Assembly (NCBI GenBank): GCA_036557705.1
Contig: DATBHB010000004.1
Location: forward strand, 39,093 to 103,092
Source: VAZQ01 sp036557705
GTDB lineage: Bacteria; Pseudomonadota; Alphaproteobacteria; Rhizobiales; Xanthobacteraceae
Length of the DNA stretch: 64,000 nt
Direction of reading: 5' to 3'
Positions 7,934-16,085 of this stretch are shown piece by piece (the first letter of the stretch is position 1; each line of letters begins with the position of its first letter). The notes below the pieces were generated by a model. The model was not told the DNA's origin. It did no database searches and was given only the letters and a program-made list of their open reading frames with translations. The position numbers were made by a program, and so were the translations under genes.

Positions 7934-8325
7934 CCGATGGCGTCTTGCCTTCTGCCTATCTGCAAAAGGCACAACGTGCGCTCACCGGTGCGCGGTTGCT
8001 GTTGCAAGCCGGCGATGCCGAGGGCGCGTGCAATCGCGCCTATTACGCGATGTTCAATGCTGCGCACGCTGCACTAATTGCGGTCGGTGCTGAATCGCCC
8101 GGCGCATTGATCAAGACGCACACCGGTCTCATCGCAGGCTTCGGCCAGCATCTTGTGCGCAGCCATCATTTGCCCACTGAATATGGAGCGAATTTCAATC
8201 AGGTTCAGCGACTTCGCCAGTTGGCGGACTATACCGGCGAGCCAATAAGTGCAGCGGATGCAACATGGGCGCTTGAACGGGCGCAACAGTTTGTCGATAT
8301 TATTGCGGAAAAATTTCACGGGTGA
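7930..8325 (+). CDS. hepT: HEPN-domain protein, partner of MntA
   Basis: I chose GTG 7930, which overlaps the mntA stop (GTGA) and gives 131 residues; an upstream in-frame start at 7849 would lie inside mntA. The all-helical HEPN domain is recognisable from YLQKAQRALTGARLLLQAGDAEGACNRAYYAMFNAAH and KTHTGLIAGFGQHLV. HEPN toxins are RNases with an Rx4-6H active site. Here the family position reads RAYYAMFN, with Asn where His is usual, so catalysis may be reduced or the pair may act differently. The module is compact and of the kind that moves between genomes. Confidence 0.8.
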   Translation: MTDGVLPSAYLQKAQRALTGARLLLQAGDAEGACNRAYYAMFNAAHAALIAVGAESPGALIKTHTGLIAGFGQHLVRSHHLPTEYGANFNQVQRLRQLADYTGEPISAADATWALERAQQFVDIIAEKFHG

Positions 8326-8457
8326 CCGCAACTGCTGTTAGTAAAACTCCCTGCGATGCAACGGCGTATATCAACACGATAGGCACCTAATCTCGCGGTC
8401 CGTGTTTGTCGCGCCGGGGGCGGGTTTGAAACCCCCTACATGCCCTTCGCCTCAGCC

Positions 8458-9285
8458 TCAGCGCGCGTATTCGATGCGGAACAGGCTCGGGTCCGGGCGG
8501 CGCGTGGTGTCGAGATTCGAAATGGCAATCGTGGTGTCGTAGCCCTGCGGATCGGTCACAACCCATTGCTTGAGCGCAAAATCCTTGGCGCCGAACATCA
8601 TCATCAGCCGGCTTGTGCCGATCAGCAGCTGCCTCTCCTCGACGACGACGGTCACGTAATCCTTGTCGGCATAGACATTGGTGACGTTGGCGTCGCGCAC
8701 GAGATCGATGTGGTCCGACAGCAGAAAGCGCAGCGGCGTCTGCGACAGCGCATAGGCATCCTGGGTTCCGAGCCTGCGGTCGCGAACCACAACGGAAGCG
8801 CCGTCCGAAATGATGTCGAGATAGGCTGGAGGGTCATAGTCGAACCGAAGCCTGCCCGGTTTCTGCACATAGAACTGGCCGCTGGATTGGCTGCCGTCCG
8901 GAGCGATCTGAGCGAATCGACCGGACATCACCTGCACGGACGACAAATAGGCGCTCGCCTTATCGACCAGGGCGCGCTGCTTGGGATCGAGTGCATCGCG
9001 GTTGCCGCCGAAAATAGAGGGCAGCAATGCGGCAATGCCGGTCTGGGCGGGTGCAGGCGGCGAAGCACCAGCGGCGGGCGGGGTTGGCGCGGCGGGTGAG
9101 GCGGAAGTTGGCGGCCGGGTTGCGGTGACCGCCGAAGGCGGGCGCGGCACATCCGTGCTCTTGGGAAACGGCGCGGGTTGCGGCAGCGGAACCGTCTGCG
9201 CCCATGCCGAATCGCCAGCGCCAAGCAATCCGCCGCACAATCCCAATAATGCTGCAACGAGCATCGCCTGGCAGCCGCCGGCCAT
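8458..9285 (-). CDS. LolA-like outer-membrane lipoprotein carrier
   Basis: I chose ATG 9285 (275 residues). The frame stays open upstream to 9555, but that part is repeat-derived and lacks signal-peptide character, while MAGGCQAMLVAALLGLCGG starts a good signal peptide ending SAWAQ. A Pro/Ala-rich linker (~residues 25-85) follows. The LolA-like fold then starts near AYLSSVQVMSGRFAQIAPDGSQSSGQFYVQKPGRLRFDYDPP. Alphaproteobacterial LolA homologues escort lipoproteins from LolCDE across the periplasm. It lies downstream of ftsK on the same strand, a recurrent arrangement in this group. Confidence 0.85.
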   Translation of the reverse strand: MAGGCQAMLVAALLGLCGGLLGAGDSAWAQTVPLPQPAPFPKSTDVPRPPSAVTATRPPTSASPAAPTPPAAGASPPAPAQTGIAALLPSIFGGNRDALDPKQRALVDKASAYLSSVQVMSGRFAQIAPDGSQSSGQFYVQKPGRLRFDYDPPAYLDIISDGASVVVRDRRLGTQDAYALSQTPLRFLLSDHIDLVRDANVTNVYADKDYVTVVVEERQLLIGTSRLMMMFGAKDFALKQWVVTDPQGYDTTIAISNLDTTRRPDPSLFRIEYAR

Positions 9286-9462
9286 TCTTGTCCCCCGCTT
9301 TCCTCCGCGCCCCGTATAATCCCGCACCAGGGTTAAGTTTCTACGTGCCGCCTGCGTCACCTCTCCCGCTTGCGGGGAGAGCGCCTGCCCGGAATCGCAG
9401 CTCGGCAACCGCCTAGATGGGCGGTGTGGCAAGATCACGGCTTTGCCGCGCGGCAAATTAGC

Positions 9463-9620
9463 CGCGTCCCGTGTCCCGGATGCGGTGCAGCGCGAGCGCG
9501 AGCGCTGGGCAGAGTTGAATTCTGCGCATGGTGCCCGCGCGCGCGAGTGGTGCACCGCTGATCCGGGACCCCCAAGACGGAGTTTGTGACGGTCTCGCGT
9601 CTGCAGCGCAGCGCGCGGGA
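9463..9620. repeat. Dispersed GTGTCCCGGATG/ATCCGGGAC palindrome
   Basis: The palindrome has the form CCGTGTCCCGGATGCGGTGC...GTGCACCGCTGATCCGGGACC, and a second GCGGGACACGGGTAACC arm follows. A 29-bp stretch at 9539-9567 is identical to 38050-38078. A fragment of the CTCTCCCC-type repeat lies just left of it (~9358-9382). Together they fill the gap between ftsK and the LolA-like gene (9286-9645), in which I see no gene. Confidence 0.7.
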
Positions 9621-9645
9621 CACGGGTAACCCGTCGCCGATGCCA

Positions 9646-12108
9646 TCAATCCTCATCATCGTCGGCTCCGCCCTCGATGAGGATTTCGCGCTTGCCAGCG
9701 TGATTCGCCTGCCCGACCACCCCTTCGCGTTCCATGCGTTCCATGAGCGAGGCGGCCCGGTTGTACCCGATCTGCAGCCGCCGCTGGATATAGCTCGTCG
9801 AGGCCTTCCGATCGCGCATAACGATCTGCACCGCCTGCTGATAGAGATCGCCCGGCTCCGCAACCGACCCCATGCCGGTCGCGTCGAAGACAGCCTCGCC
9901 CTCCTCGTCGATTTCGCCCTCGGCGCTGGTCACACCCTCGATGTATTGCGGTTGTCCCTGCGATTTGAGATGGCGCACGACCTTCTCGACCTCGTCGTCC
10001 GAGACGAATGGGCCGTGCACCCGGCTGATGCGGCCGCCGCCGGCCATGTAGAGCATGTCGCCCTGGCCGAGCAGCTGCTCGGCGCCCTGCTCTCCCAGAA
10101 TCGTGCGGCTGTCGATCTTCGAGGTGACCTGGAAGGAAATGCGGGTCGGAAAATTCGCCTTGATGGTGCCGGTGATGACATCGACCGAGGGGCGCTGCGT
10201 TGCCAGGATGACGTGAATGCCGGCGGCACGCGCCATCTGCGCAAGCCGCTGAACCGCGCCCTCGATATCCTTGCCGGCGACCATCATCAGGTCGGCCATC
10301 TCATCGACGATGACCACGATCTGCGGCAGCGGTTCGAGGTCGAGCTCTTCCTCCTCGTAGATGGCGTCGCCCGTTTCCTTGTCGTAGCCGGTGTGCACCG
10401 TACGCGTGAGACGCTCGCCCTTGGCGCCGGCCTCGGCCAGGCGCGCATTGTAGCCGTCGATGTTGCGCACGCCGAGCTTCGACATTTTCTTGTAGCGCTC
10501 CTCCATTTCGCGCACCGCCCATTTCAAGGCCACGACCGCCTTTTTCGGGTCGGTGACGACCGGGGTGAGGAGATGCGGAATGGCGTCGTAGACGGATAGT
10601 TCCAGCATTTTCGGATCGACCATGATGAGACGGCATTGGTCCGGCTTGAACCGGTACAGCAGGCTCAGAATCATGGTGTTGATGGCGACCGACTTGCCCG
10701 AACCGGTAGTGCCGGCAATCAGCAGATGCGGCATGCGGGCGAGATCGACGATCACGGCCTCGCCGCCGATGGTCTTGCCCAGGCACAGCGGCAGCTTCGC
10801 TGTGCTCTCGTTGTAATCGCCGCAGGCGAGCAGTTCCCGCAGGTAGACTTTCTCACGTGTCGGATTGGGAAGTTCGATGCCGATCGCGTTGCGGCCGGAT
10901 ACGACGGCGACGCGTGCCGAGAGCGCGCTCATCGAGCGGGCGATATCGTCGGCAAGCCCGATCACCCGCGAGGATTTGATCCCCGGCGCCGGCTCGAGTT
11001 CATAGAGCGTCACCACCGGACCGGGGCGCGCATTGATGATTTCGCCGCGGACGCCGAAATCGGCGAGCACGCCCTCAAGCGCAGTCGCGGTTTCCTGCAG
11101 CGTCTCTTCGCTCAGCGTCGCACGGCCGACGGCGCGCGGTGCCGCGAGCAGATCGAGCGGCGGAAACGCATAGCCGCCGCGCGACCGGCGCGAGGGCGTA
11201 ACAGCGCCCTTGCCACGGGCCTGCCGTGCCGAGCCTTCCTCCTCTTCCTCGTCGTCCTCCTCAGCATCGGGTTCATCGTCCGCCTCGCCCGTCTGCTGTT
11301 CGAGGTCGCGCAACGCTTTTTGATAATCGCCGAAATGCGGCTCCGCGCGGCCGGATTTCGTCGCCGCCCGATCGCGGCGCAAGGATACGCCGGCCGCTCT
11401 CCGCCGGGCGAGCAAGCGTGCGAGACGGGACTTGAGGCTCAGCAGGCCATGCACGATAAAGCCCAGCGAAATCGTGCCGCGGTCCTTTTCCTCCTCTTCT
11501 TCGTGCGCGGCGGCCATCTCGGCCTCGGGGCGCCCGCGCCAGAGGAGGCCGGTCGCGACACCGAGCGTGAGCAGTGCGCCCCCGAGCATCGTGGCGGCGA
11601 AGGCCCAAAGGCTCACACTCGTCAGCGGCCGCCCGGAGAGGAGCGCCACCGCATTCAATATCGCATCGCCGATCACACCTCCGAGCCCGGCCGGCAGCGG
11701 CCATGCGGCGGTACGGGGCAGTGAGGAGGCAAACGCGGCAGCGAGCGCCACCGCGACGATCCAGGCGATGATCCGGAATGGCTCGCGTGCGAACAGTCGC
11801 TGGCTCGCGAGACGCCAGCCCCAGGTCGCGATCGGCAGCACCAGGGCGAGCGAGCCGAGGCCCAGAAGCTGCATGATGAGATCGGATACCGTGGCGCCGG
11901 TCACCCCGAGGAGATTGCGCACCGGCGCGGTGGTGGCGTGGCTGAGGCTTGGATCCTGCACCGACCAGGATGCAAGCGCGACTGCGAGCAGCATCGCGAG
12001 GACGAGCAGTGCGACCCCGGCAAGCTGGCGCAGCTTCCGGCGCAAGGCCTCGCGAGCCTGGTCGGTCAGGAAGCTGAGGCTGTCGAGGCCGCGGGCGATT
12101 ACCGACAT
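9646..12108 (-). CDS. ftsK: DNA translocase FtsK
   Basis: This 820-residue protein has several N-terminal membrane helices (~residues 25-195), which anchor it at the septum. An acidic low-complexity linker follows (EEEEEKDRG, then EPDAEEDDEEEEE, ~200-290). The motor comes next, with Walker A AGTTGSGKS near residue 460 and Walker B VVIVDEMADLMM. The C-terminal gamma winged helix, DRKASTSYIQRRLQIGYNRAASLMERMEREGVV, reads KOPS sequences and contacts XerD. FtsK pumps the chromosome terminus through the closing septum and activates dif recombination. It is transcribed with the aminotransferase upstream (9-bp gap). A XerC-type recombinase is encoded at 17233. Confidence 0.97.
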   Translation of the reverse strand: MSVIARGLDSLSFLTDQAREALRRKLRQLAGVALLVLAMLLAVALASWSVQDPSLSHATTAPVRNLLGVTGATVSDLIMQLLGLGSLALVLPIATWGWRLASQRLFAREPFRIIAWIVAVALAAAFASSLPRTAAWPLPAGLGGVIGDAILNAVALLSGRPLTSVSLWAFAATMLGGALLTLGVATGLLWRGRPEAEMAAAHEEEEEKDRGTISLGFIVHGLLSLKSRLARLLARRRAAGVSLRRDRAATKSGRAEPHFGDYQKALRDLEQQTGEADDEPDAEEDDEEEEEGSARQARGKGAVTPSRRSRGGYAFPPLDLLAAPRAVGRATLSEETLQETATALEGVLADFGVRGEIINARPGPVVTLYELEPAPGIKSSRVIGLADDIARSMSALSARVAVVSGRNAIGIELPNPTREKVYLRELLACGDYNESTAKLPLCLGKTIGGEAVIVDLARMPHLLIAGTTGSGKSVAINTMILSLLYRFKPDQCRLIMVDPKMLELSVYDAIPHLLTPVVTDPKKAVVALKWAVREMEERYKKMSKLGVRNIDGYNARLAEAGAKGERLTRTVHTGYDKETGDAIYEEEELDLEPLPQIVVIVDEMADLMMVAGKDIEGAVQRLAQMARAAGIHVILATQRPSVDVITGTIKANFPTRISFQVTSKIDSRTILGEQGAEQLLGQGDMLYMAGGGRISRVHGPFVSDDEVEKVVRHLKSQGQPQYIEGVTSAEGEIDEEGEAVFDATGMGSVAEPGDLYQQAVQIVMRDRKASTSYIQRRLQIGYNRAASLMERMEREGVVGQANHAGKREILIEGGADDDED

Positions 12109-12117
12109 GCCGTCTCC

Positions 12118-13395
12118 TCAACCGAGCACCGCGACCAGGCGATGGAGCGCCTCCGCAGTGGTCTCGGCGTCCTGCACGAGGGCCACGCGGATATAGCCCG
12201 CGCCGGGATTGGTGCCGTCGGCCTGGTCGCGGGCGAGGTAGGAGCCCGGGACGACGCGTACTCCCGCCTCTCGCCACAGCCGCAGCGCGACGGCTTCATC
12301 GCCGCCGTGCGCCGACACGTCGAGCCAGAGCAGGAATCCGCCGGCCGGCCGCCGATAGCCGTAGCGGCCCCCGAGAATCTGATCGGCGAGATCGAATTTG
12401 CGCGCATAAAGCGAGCGGTTCAGCTCGACGTGGCTTTCGTCCGCATAGGCAGCGATCGCCACATGCTGTGCCGGCATCGGCACCTGTGGGGCGGAGACGT
12501 TCCGCATTTCGAGGAAACGGGCGAGGAATTTTGCATCGCCGGCCGCGAAGCCGACGCGCAGCCCGGGCAGATTCGAACGCTTCGACAGCGACTGGAACGC
12601 CACCACCTTCTCGAACTGCGGTCCTGCCACCTGGAGCGCGCTCGAAGGGGCGCGCTGCGTGTAGATTTCCGAATAGCACTCGTCGCTGAACAGCAGGAAT
12701 CCGAAGCGGCGCCCGAGCGCCGCGAGCCGCTCCAGATAGTGCGGCTCCGCCACCGAACCCTGCGGGTTGGCTGGCGTGGCGAGATAGAAGGCGACGGTGC
12801 GCCCGAGGAGGTCATCCGAGAGCGTCGCCAGATCGGGAAGGAAACCGGTCCGAGCGGTTGCGGGCAGGTAGACAGGCTCGCAATGGGCCGCGAGCGCTGC
12901 GGCCTCATAGGCGCCGTAGAACGGATTGGGCATCAGGATCGCGGGCCGGCCGCGCCGCGCCCCCACCCATTGAACCGCCGCCATCGCGGCGAGAAAGAGG
13001 CCCTCGCGCGAGCCGTTGAGCACCAGCACCTCGGTGGACGGATCGAGCGGCCGCAGCAATGGAAATCGCCGCATAACCCAGTCGGCGGCGGCACGGCAGA
13101 ATGCATCGAGGCCCTTGTTCATCGGATAGCGGCCGAACTCCTCGATATGAGCAGCCAGCACCGGACCGACGAAAGACGGAACCGGATGCTGCGGCTCGCC
13201 CACCGCAAGACTGATCGGCGGCTTCCCGGAAGCCGTCGAGTCAAGCAACTCGCGCAGCCGCGCGAACGGCGAACGGCTGGTTGCCGGCCGTTCGGAAGGC
13301 TGCGATCGTTGGGAGGAAGAAGACACGCTTTCGGCTGCGATCATGAACATCGATGCGAGCAGCGCCAGCGCGCCGCCCAATGGTTCGCTTACCAT
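12118..13395 (-). CDS. Class I/II PLP-dependent aminotransferase (DapC-like)
   Basis: This fold-type I aminotransferase has the PLP lysine in SLSKRSNLPGLRVGF. Other motifs are SLAVGEPQHPVPSF (substrate loop), the NGSREGLFLA turn, LATPANPQGSV and LFSDECYSEIYT (Asp that binds the pyridine N). The pattern resembles succinyldiaminopimelate/acetylornithine-type transaminases of alphaproteobacteria (DapC-like), so lysine and peptidoglycan precursor synthesis is plausible. The start is uncertain: ATG 13395 gives 425 residues with an odd hydrophobic leader, and in-frame ATGs at 13350 and 13344 remove most of it. It lies 9 bp upstream of ftsK. Confidence 0.85.
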   Translation of the reverse strand: MVSEPLGGALALLASMFMIAAESVSSSSQRSQPSERPATSRSPFARLRELLDSTASGKPPISLAVGEPQHPVPSFVGPVLAAHIEEFGRYPMNKGLDAFCRAAADWVMRRFPLLRPLDPSTEVLVLNGSREGLFLAAMAAVQWVGARRGRPAILMPNPFYGAYEAAALAAHCEPVYLPATARTGFLPDLATLSDDLLGRTVAFYLATPANPQGSVAEPHYLERLAALGRRFGFLLFSDECYSEIYTQRAPSSALQVAGPQFEKVVAFQSLSKRSNLPGLRVGFAAGDAKFLARFLEMRNVSAPQVPMPAQHVAIAAYADESHVELNRSLYARKFDLADQILGGRYGYRRPAGGFLLWLDVSAHGGDEAVALRLWREAGVRVVPGSYLARDQADGTNPGAGYIRVALVQDAETTAEALHRLVAVLG

Positions 13396-13495
13396 AGCGG
13401 CGGCCGGGTTAAGACCCGTTTAACCATGGACGCGAGCGATTTAGAGCGAACGCATAGAACGGCGACTCGCCCGGAGGGCGCGGCCATGCTACGGG

Positions 13496-13723
13496 GTGCG
13501 CATGACAAAAGCGCTGCAACTCGCGATGAGGAAGGCCGCCACCCTGCCGGAAGCGGCGCAGGAGCAATTGGGCCGCGAGCTGCTGGAGCGGATCGAACGG
13601 CTGAACCAATTGCGCTCGGCAATTGAGGTGGGCGTACGCGAACTCGACGCCGGATTAGGCGAAGAGCTCGACTTCGAAGAGTTGATCACCGAGCTGCATC
13701 GGGAAGATGTCGGCCGAACATAG
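13496..13723 (+). CDS. Antitoxin-like protein, now without an intact toxin
   Basis: This 75-residue, highly charged helical protein starts at GTG 13496 or the ATG six bases on. The segment LPEAAQEQLGRELLERIERLNQLRSAIEVGVRELDAGLGEELDFEELI is typical of antitoxins encoded directly upstream of ParE/RelE-fold toxins. The next frame holds only the C-terminal half of such a toxin (13708-13851), so the antitoxin appears to have survived the loss of its partner. Orphan antitoxins may still repress their own promoter or counter related toxins; an intact parDE lies at 53097 in this window. Confidence 0.7.
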   Translation: MRMTKALQLAMRKAATLPEAAQEQLGRELLERIERLNQLRSAIEVGVRELDAGLGEELDFEELITELHREDVGRT

Positions 13724-13851
13724 GCCTGCGCTCGATCCTCGTTCACCCGTATGTCTTGTTCTATCGCGTCAAAGAAGACTCAGTGGAAATTGTCCGCGTT
13801 CTTCATCAGCGGCGCAACCTTGCCGCAATGTTTTCAAAGCTCCAGCGTTAG
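13708..13851 (+). pseudogene. Truncated ParE-like toxin remnant
   Basis: Frame 1 from 13708 reads RPNIGLRSILVHPYVLFYRV, continues through EIVRVLHQRRNL and stops at TAG 13849. This is the C-terminal half of a ParE/RelE-family toxin (compare RPDVGIAVRSLVQGSYLVFYR in the intact ParE at 53372). The N-terminal ~45 residues are absent, and the frame runs directly into the end of the antitoxin gene. An internal deletion that joined antitoxin and toxin sequence explains this best. No start codon gives a functional toxin. Confidence 0.8.
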
Positions 13852-13927
13852 CCGAACCTGATGCGCGCACATGTCGTGGCGTTTGTCAGCCACGGACCAG
13901 CGCGCCGCGAATCCGGGCTACAACAGT

Positions 13928-13957
13928 GAGGGGCCCTGGTTGCCGCCAGGGCCCCTC
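13928..13957 (-). terminator. Strong hairpin downstream of amtB
   Basis: There is a perfect 12-bp stem, GAGGGGCCCTGG / CCAGGGCCCCTC, with a 6-base loop, 47 bp after the amtB stop on the minus strand. No clear U-tract follows in that direction, so it could act as a factor-assisted terminator or as a 3' stabiliser. The antitoxin remnant lies on the other side. Confidence 0.65.
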
Positions 13958-14003
13958 CACGGCAAGGGCAGTGCCGGGTCTCCGCCCTAACCGTATTTGG
14001 TAA

Positions 14004-15470
14004 TCACGATTGCACGGTTTCGCCGTGCAGCGCGAGATCGAGACCTTCGCGCTCCACCTCGTCGGTGACGCGAAGCCCAATGAAGATATCGACGATCTTG
14101 AGAATGATCAGCGTCACCACGACGTCATAGATGAACACCGTGCCGACGCCGATCGCCTGATTGATAACCTGACCGGCATTGCCTTCGATCAGGCCGGCGG
14201 TGCCGCCGTATTGCTCGATCGCGAAAACGCCGGTGAGAATGGCGCCGGTCGCACCGCCGACCGCGTGCACGCCAAAGGCATCGAGCGCATCGTCATAGCC
14301 GAACATGTGCTTGAGACCGGTGCACCCCCAATAGCAGACGATGCCGGCCGCAATGCCGATGAAGAAAGAGCCGACCGGGCCGACAAAGCCCGAAGCGGGC
14401 GTGATGGCGACGAGCCCGGCTACCGCGCCGGTGCAGATGCCGATGACGGTCGGCTTGCCGCGCAACATCCACTCGACCACCATCCAGGTGAAACCGGCGG
14501 TGGCGGTTGCAATATGGGTTGCGAGCATGGCCATGCCTGCCTGCATGCCGGCGCTGACCGCCGAGCCGGCGTTAAAGCCGAACCAGCCGACCCACAGCAG
14601 CGAGGCGCCGATAAACGTGAGCACCATGTTGTGGGCGGGACCGCTGTCCTTTCGCTTCCCGAGCATGATCGCGGCCATCAGCCCGGCGGTGCCGGAATTG
14701 ACGTGCACCACGGTGCCGCCGGCGAAATCAAGAACCTTGAGTCGAGCGGCATCGTTTGCTGAATTGAATATCCCATCAGGTCCCCACACCCAGTGCGCGA
14801 CCGGCGAATAGACGAAGATCGCCCACAGCCCGATGAACCAGAGCATGGCCGAGAACTTCATGCGCTCCGCGAACGCGCCGGCGATCAGGGCCACAGTAAT
14901 GATCGCGAAGGTGAGCTGGAACATCGAATAGACGGATTCAGGGATCGTCGGCGCGAGCGAATTGGGAGTGCCGATGTTCTGGGCGACTCCGTCCTTGAAT
15001 GTGTTGCTCACCATGCCTTGCAAAAATGCTCGATCCAGACCGCCGATAAACGGACTGCCGCCGCGAAACGCGAGACTATAGGTGAAGAGGAACCATAGGA
15101 TGCTGATGACGCAGGTGATTGCGAAGCTTGTCATCACCGTGTCGCCCACGTTCTTCTTGCGCACCATGCCGCCATAGAACAAGGCGAGGCCCGGAATGGT
15201 CATCATCAGCACGATCGCCATCGAGGTGAGCATCCAGGCGGTGTCGCCCGAATTTGGTGTGCAGTTCTCGACGACCGGCGGTTTGGCCGTGGCGTCGCAG
15301 GCAGCAGGCGTTTGCGCCGCCGGCGCAGGCGTCGCTTCCGCAGCCGCCGCGGGAGCGGCTTCCTGCGCGAAAGATGTATGAGTGAAACCAGCGATGCTGA
15401 GGAAAACGCCGAGTACAAACGCAAGCACGAGAGCCGCCGGTCCCGCACGGGATGCAGTCTTGAACTTCAT
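14004..15470 (-). CDS. amtB: Ammonium transporter AmtB
   Basis: This 488-residue protein has a signal peptide (to ~residue 35, TSFAQ) and an Ala/Pro-rich spacer before the membrane core. The Amt core starts at DTAWMLTSMAIVLMM and carries GLALFYGGMVRKKN. The conserved Asp region is FVYSPVAHWVWGPDG, and the twin pore histidines lie in VVHVNSGTAGL and DAFGVHAVGGATGAILTG. It conducts ammonium across the inner membrane. It follows glnK by 32 bp and both sit behind a sigma-54-like promoter, the usual NtrC-controlled arrangement. GlnK plugs the channel when nitrogen is ample. Confidence 0.97.
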   Translation of the reverse strand: MKFKTASRAGPAALVLAFVLGVFLSIAGFTHTSFAQEAAPAAAAEATPAPAAQTPAACDATAKPPVVENCTPNSGDTAWMLTSMAIVLMMTIPGLALFYGGMVRKKNVGDTVMTSFAITCVISILWFLFTYSLAFRGGSPFIGGLDRAFLQGMVSNTFKDGVAQNIGTPNSLAPTIPESVYSMFQLTFAIITVALIAGAFAERMKFSAMLWFIGLWAIFVYSPVAHWVWGPDGIFNSANDAARLKVLDFAGGTVVHVNSGTAGLMAAIMLGKRKDSGPAHNMVLTFIGASLLWVGWFGFNAGSAVSAGMQAGMAMLATHIATATAGFTWMVVEWMLRGKPTVIGICTGAVAGLVAITPASGFVGPVGSFFIGIAAGIVCYWGCTGLKHMFGYDDALDAFGVHAVGGATGAILTGVFAIEQYGGTAGLIEGNAGQVINQAIGVGTVFIYDVVVTLIILKIVDIFIGLRVTDEVEREGLDLALHGETVQS

Positions 15471-15502
15471 GTGTAACTCCTTGTCTATGAGGTGCGGGTT
15501 TT

Positions 15503-15841
15503 CTAGAGTGCCGCGGCATCGGTTTCGCCGGTGCGGATGCGCACGGCGCTGTCGAGTCCGAGGATGAAGATTTTTCCGTCGCCGATCTGGCCGGTTTTGG
15601 CGGCGGCGCTGATCGCTTCGATCGCCTTGTCAACCTGGTCGCTGGGCACCGCGACCTCGATCTTGATCTTGGGCAGAAAACTAACCGCGTATTCGGCTCC
15701 TCGATAAATTTCGGTGTGGCCCTTCTGGCGCCCATATCCCTTGACCTCGGTGACGGTCATCCCGTGCACCCCGATTGCGGTGAGAGCGTCGCGGACCTCA
15801 TCGAGCTTGAAAGGCTTGATAACGGCCATGACGATTTTCAT
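15503..15841 (-). CDS. glnK: Nitrogen regulatory PII protein GlnK
   Basis: I chose ATG 15841 (112 residues), the standard PII start MKIVMAVIKPFKLDEVRDAL; the frame stays open 30 codons upstream but without family similarity. The T-loop is intact, with Tyr51 (uridylylation site) in EIYRGAEYAVSFLPK. The signature VTEVKGYGRQKGH and the C-terminal RIRTGETDAAAL are present. PII senses 2-oxoglutarate and ATP/ADP and regulates AmtB, glutamine synthetase adenylylation and NtrB. It is the first gene of glnK-amtB. Confidence 0.96.
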   Translation of the reverse strand: MKIVMAVIKPFKLDEVRDALTAIGVHGMTVTEVKGYGRQKGHTEIYRGAEYAVSFLPKIKIEVAVPSDQVDKAIEAISAAAKTGQIGDGKIFILGLDSAVRIRTGETDAAAL

Positions 15842-15955
15842 GAATCTCCGTTCCCCTGTTGGTCCTGCTGCTGTGCAGGGCAAGGCGATTTGGCTTGGCA
15901 TCGGCGCGCGAAGGTCCCCCCAGACCTCCACGCGTCAATGCACAAGCGCGCGTAA

Positions 15956-15971
15956 TCAAGTCGCGTGCCAG
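15956..15971 (-). promoter_or_regulatory. Sigma-54 (-24/-12) promoter of glnK-amtB
   Basis: On the minus strand the sequence reads CTGGCACGCGACTTGA. This matches the RpoN consensus TGGCAC-N5-TTGC, with one change (TTGA). It lies ~115 bp upstream of the glnK start. Further upstream, 16027-16041 (GCGCCAAAAGGGAGC) resembles the NtrC palindrome GCACCANNNTGGTGC with three mismatches. Together these suggest NtrC-dependent induction under nitrogen limitation. Confidence 0.7.
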
Positions 15972-16085
15972 TTCTGCGGGATAGGGCTAAAGGACTGAAA
16001 TCTCAGCAGGTTTTGCTGGATGCCGAGCGCCAAAAGGGAGCTCTGCCAAGCTGGCGCACATTCTATCGCCACGGCTGCTCAATTT

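Noticed and set aside
8419..8442. GGGGGCGGGTTTGAAACCCCC as a terminator after the LolA-like gene
   Set aside because: The symmetric centre leaves too small a loop for a stable hairpin and no U-tract follows on the minus strand.
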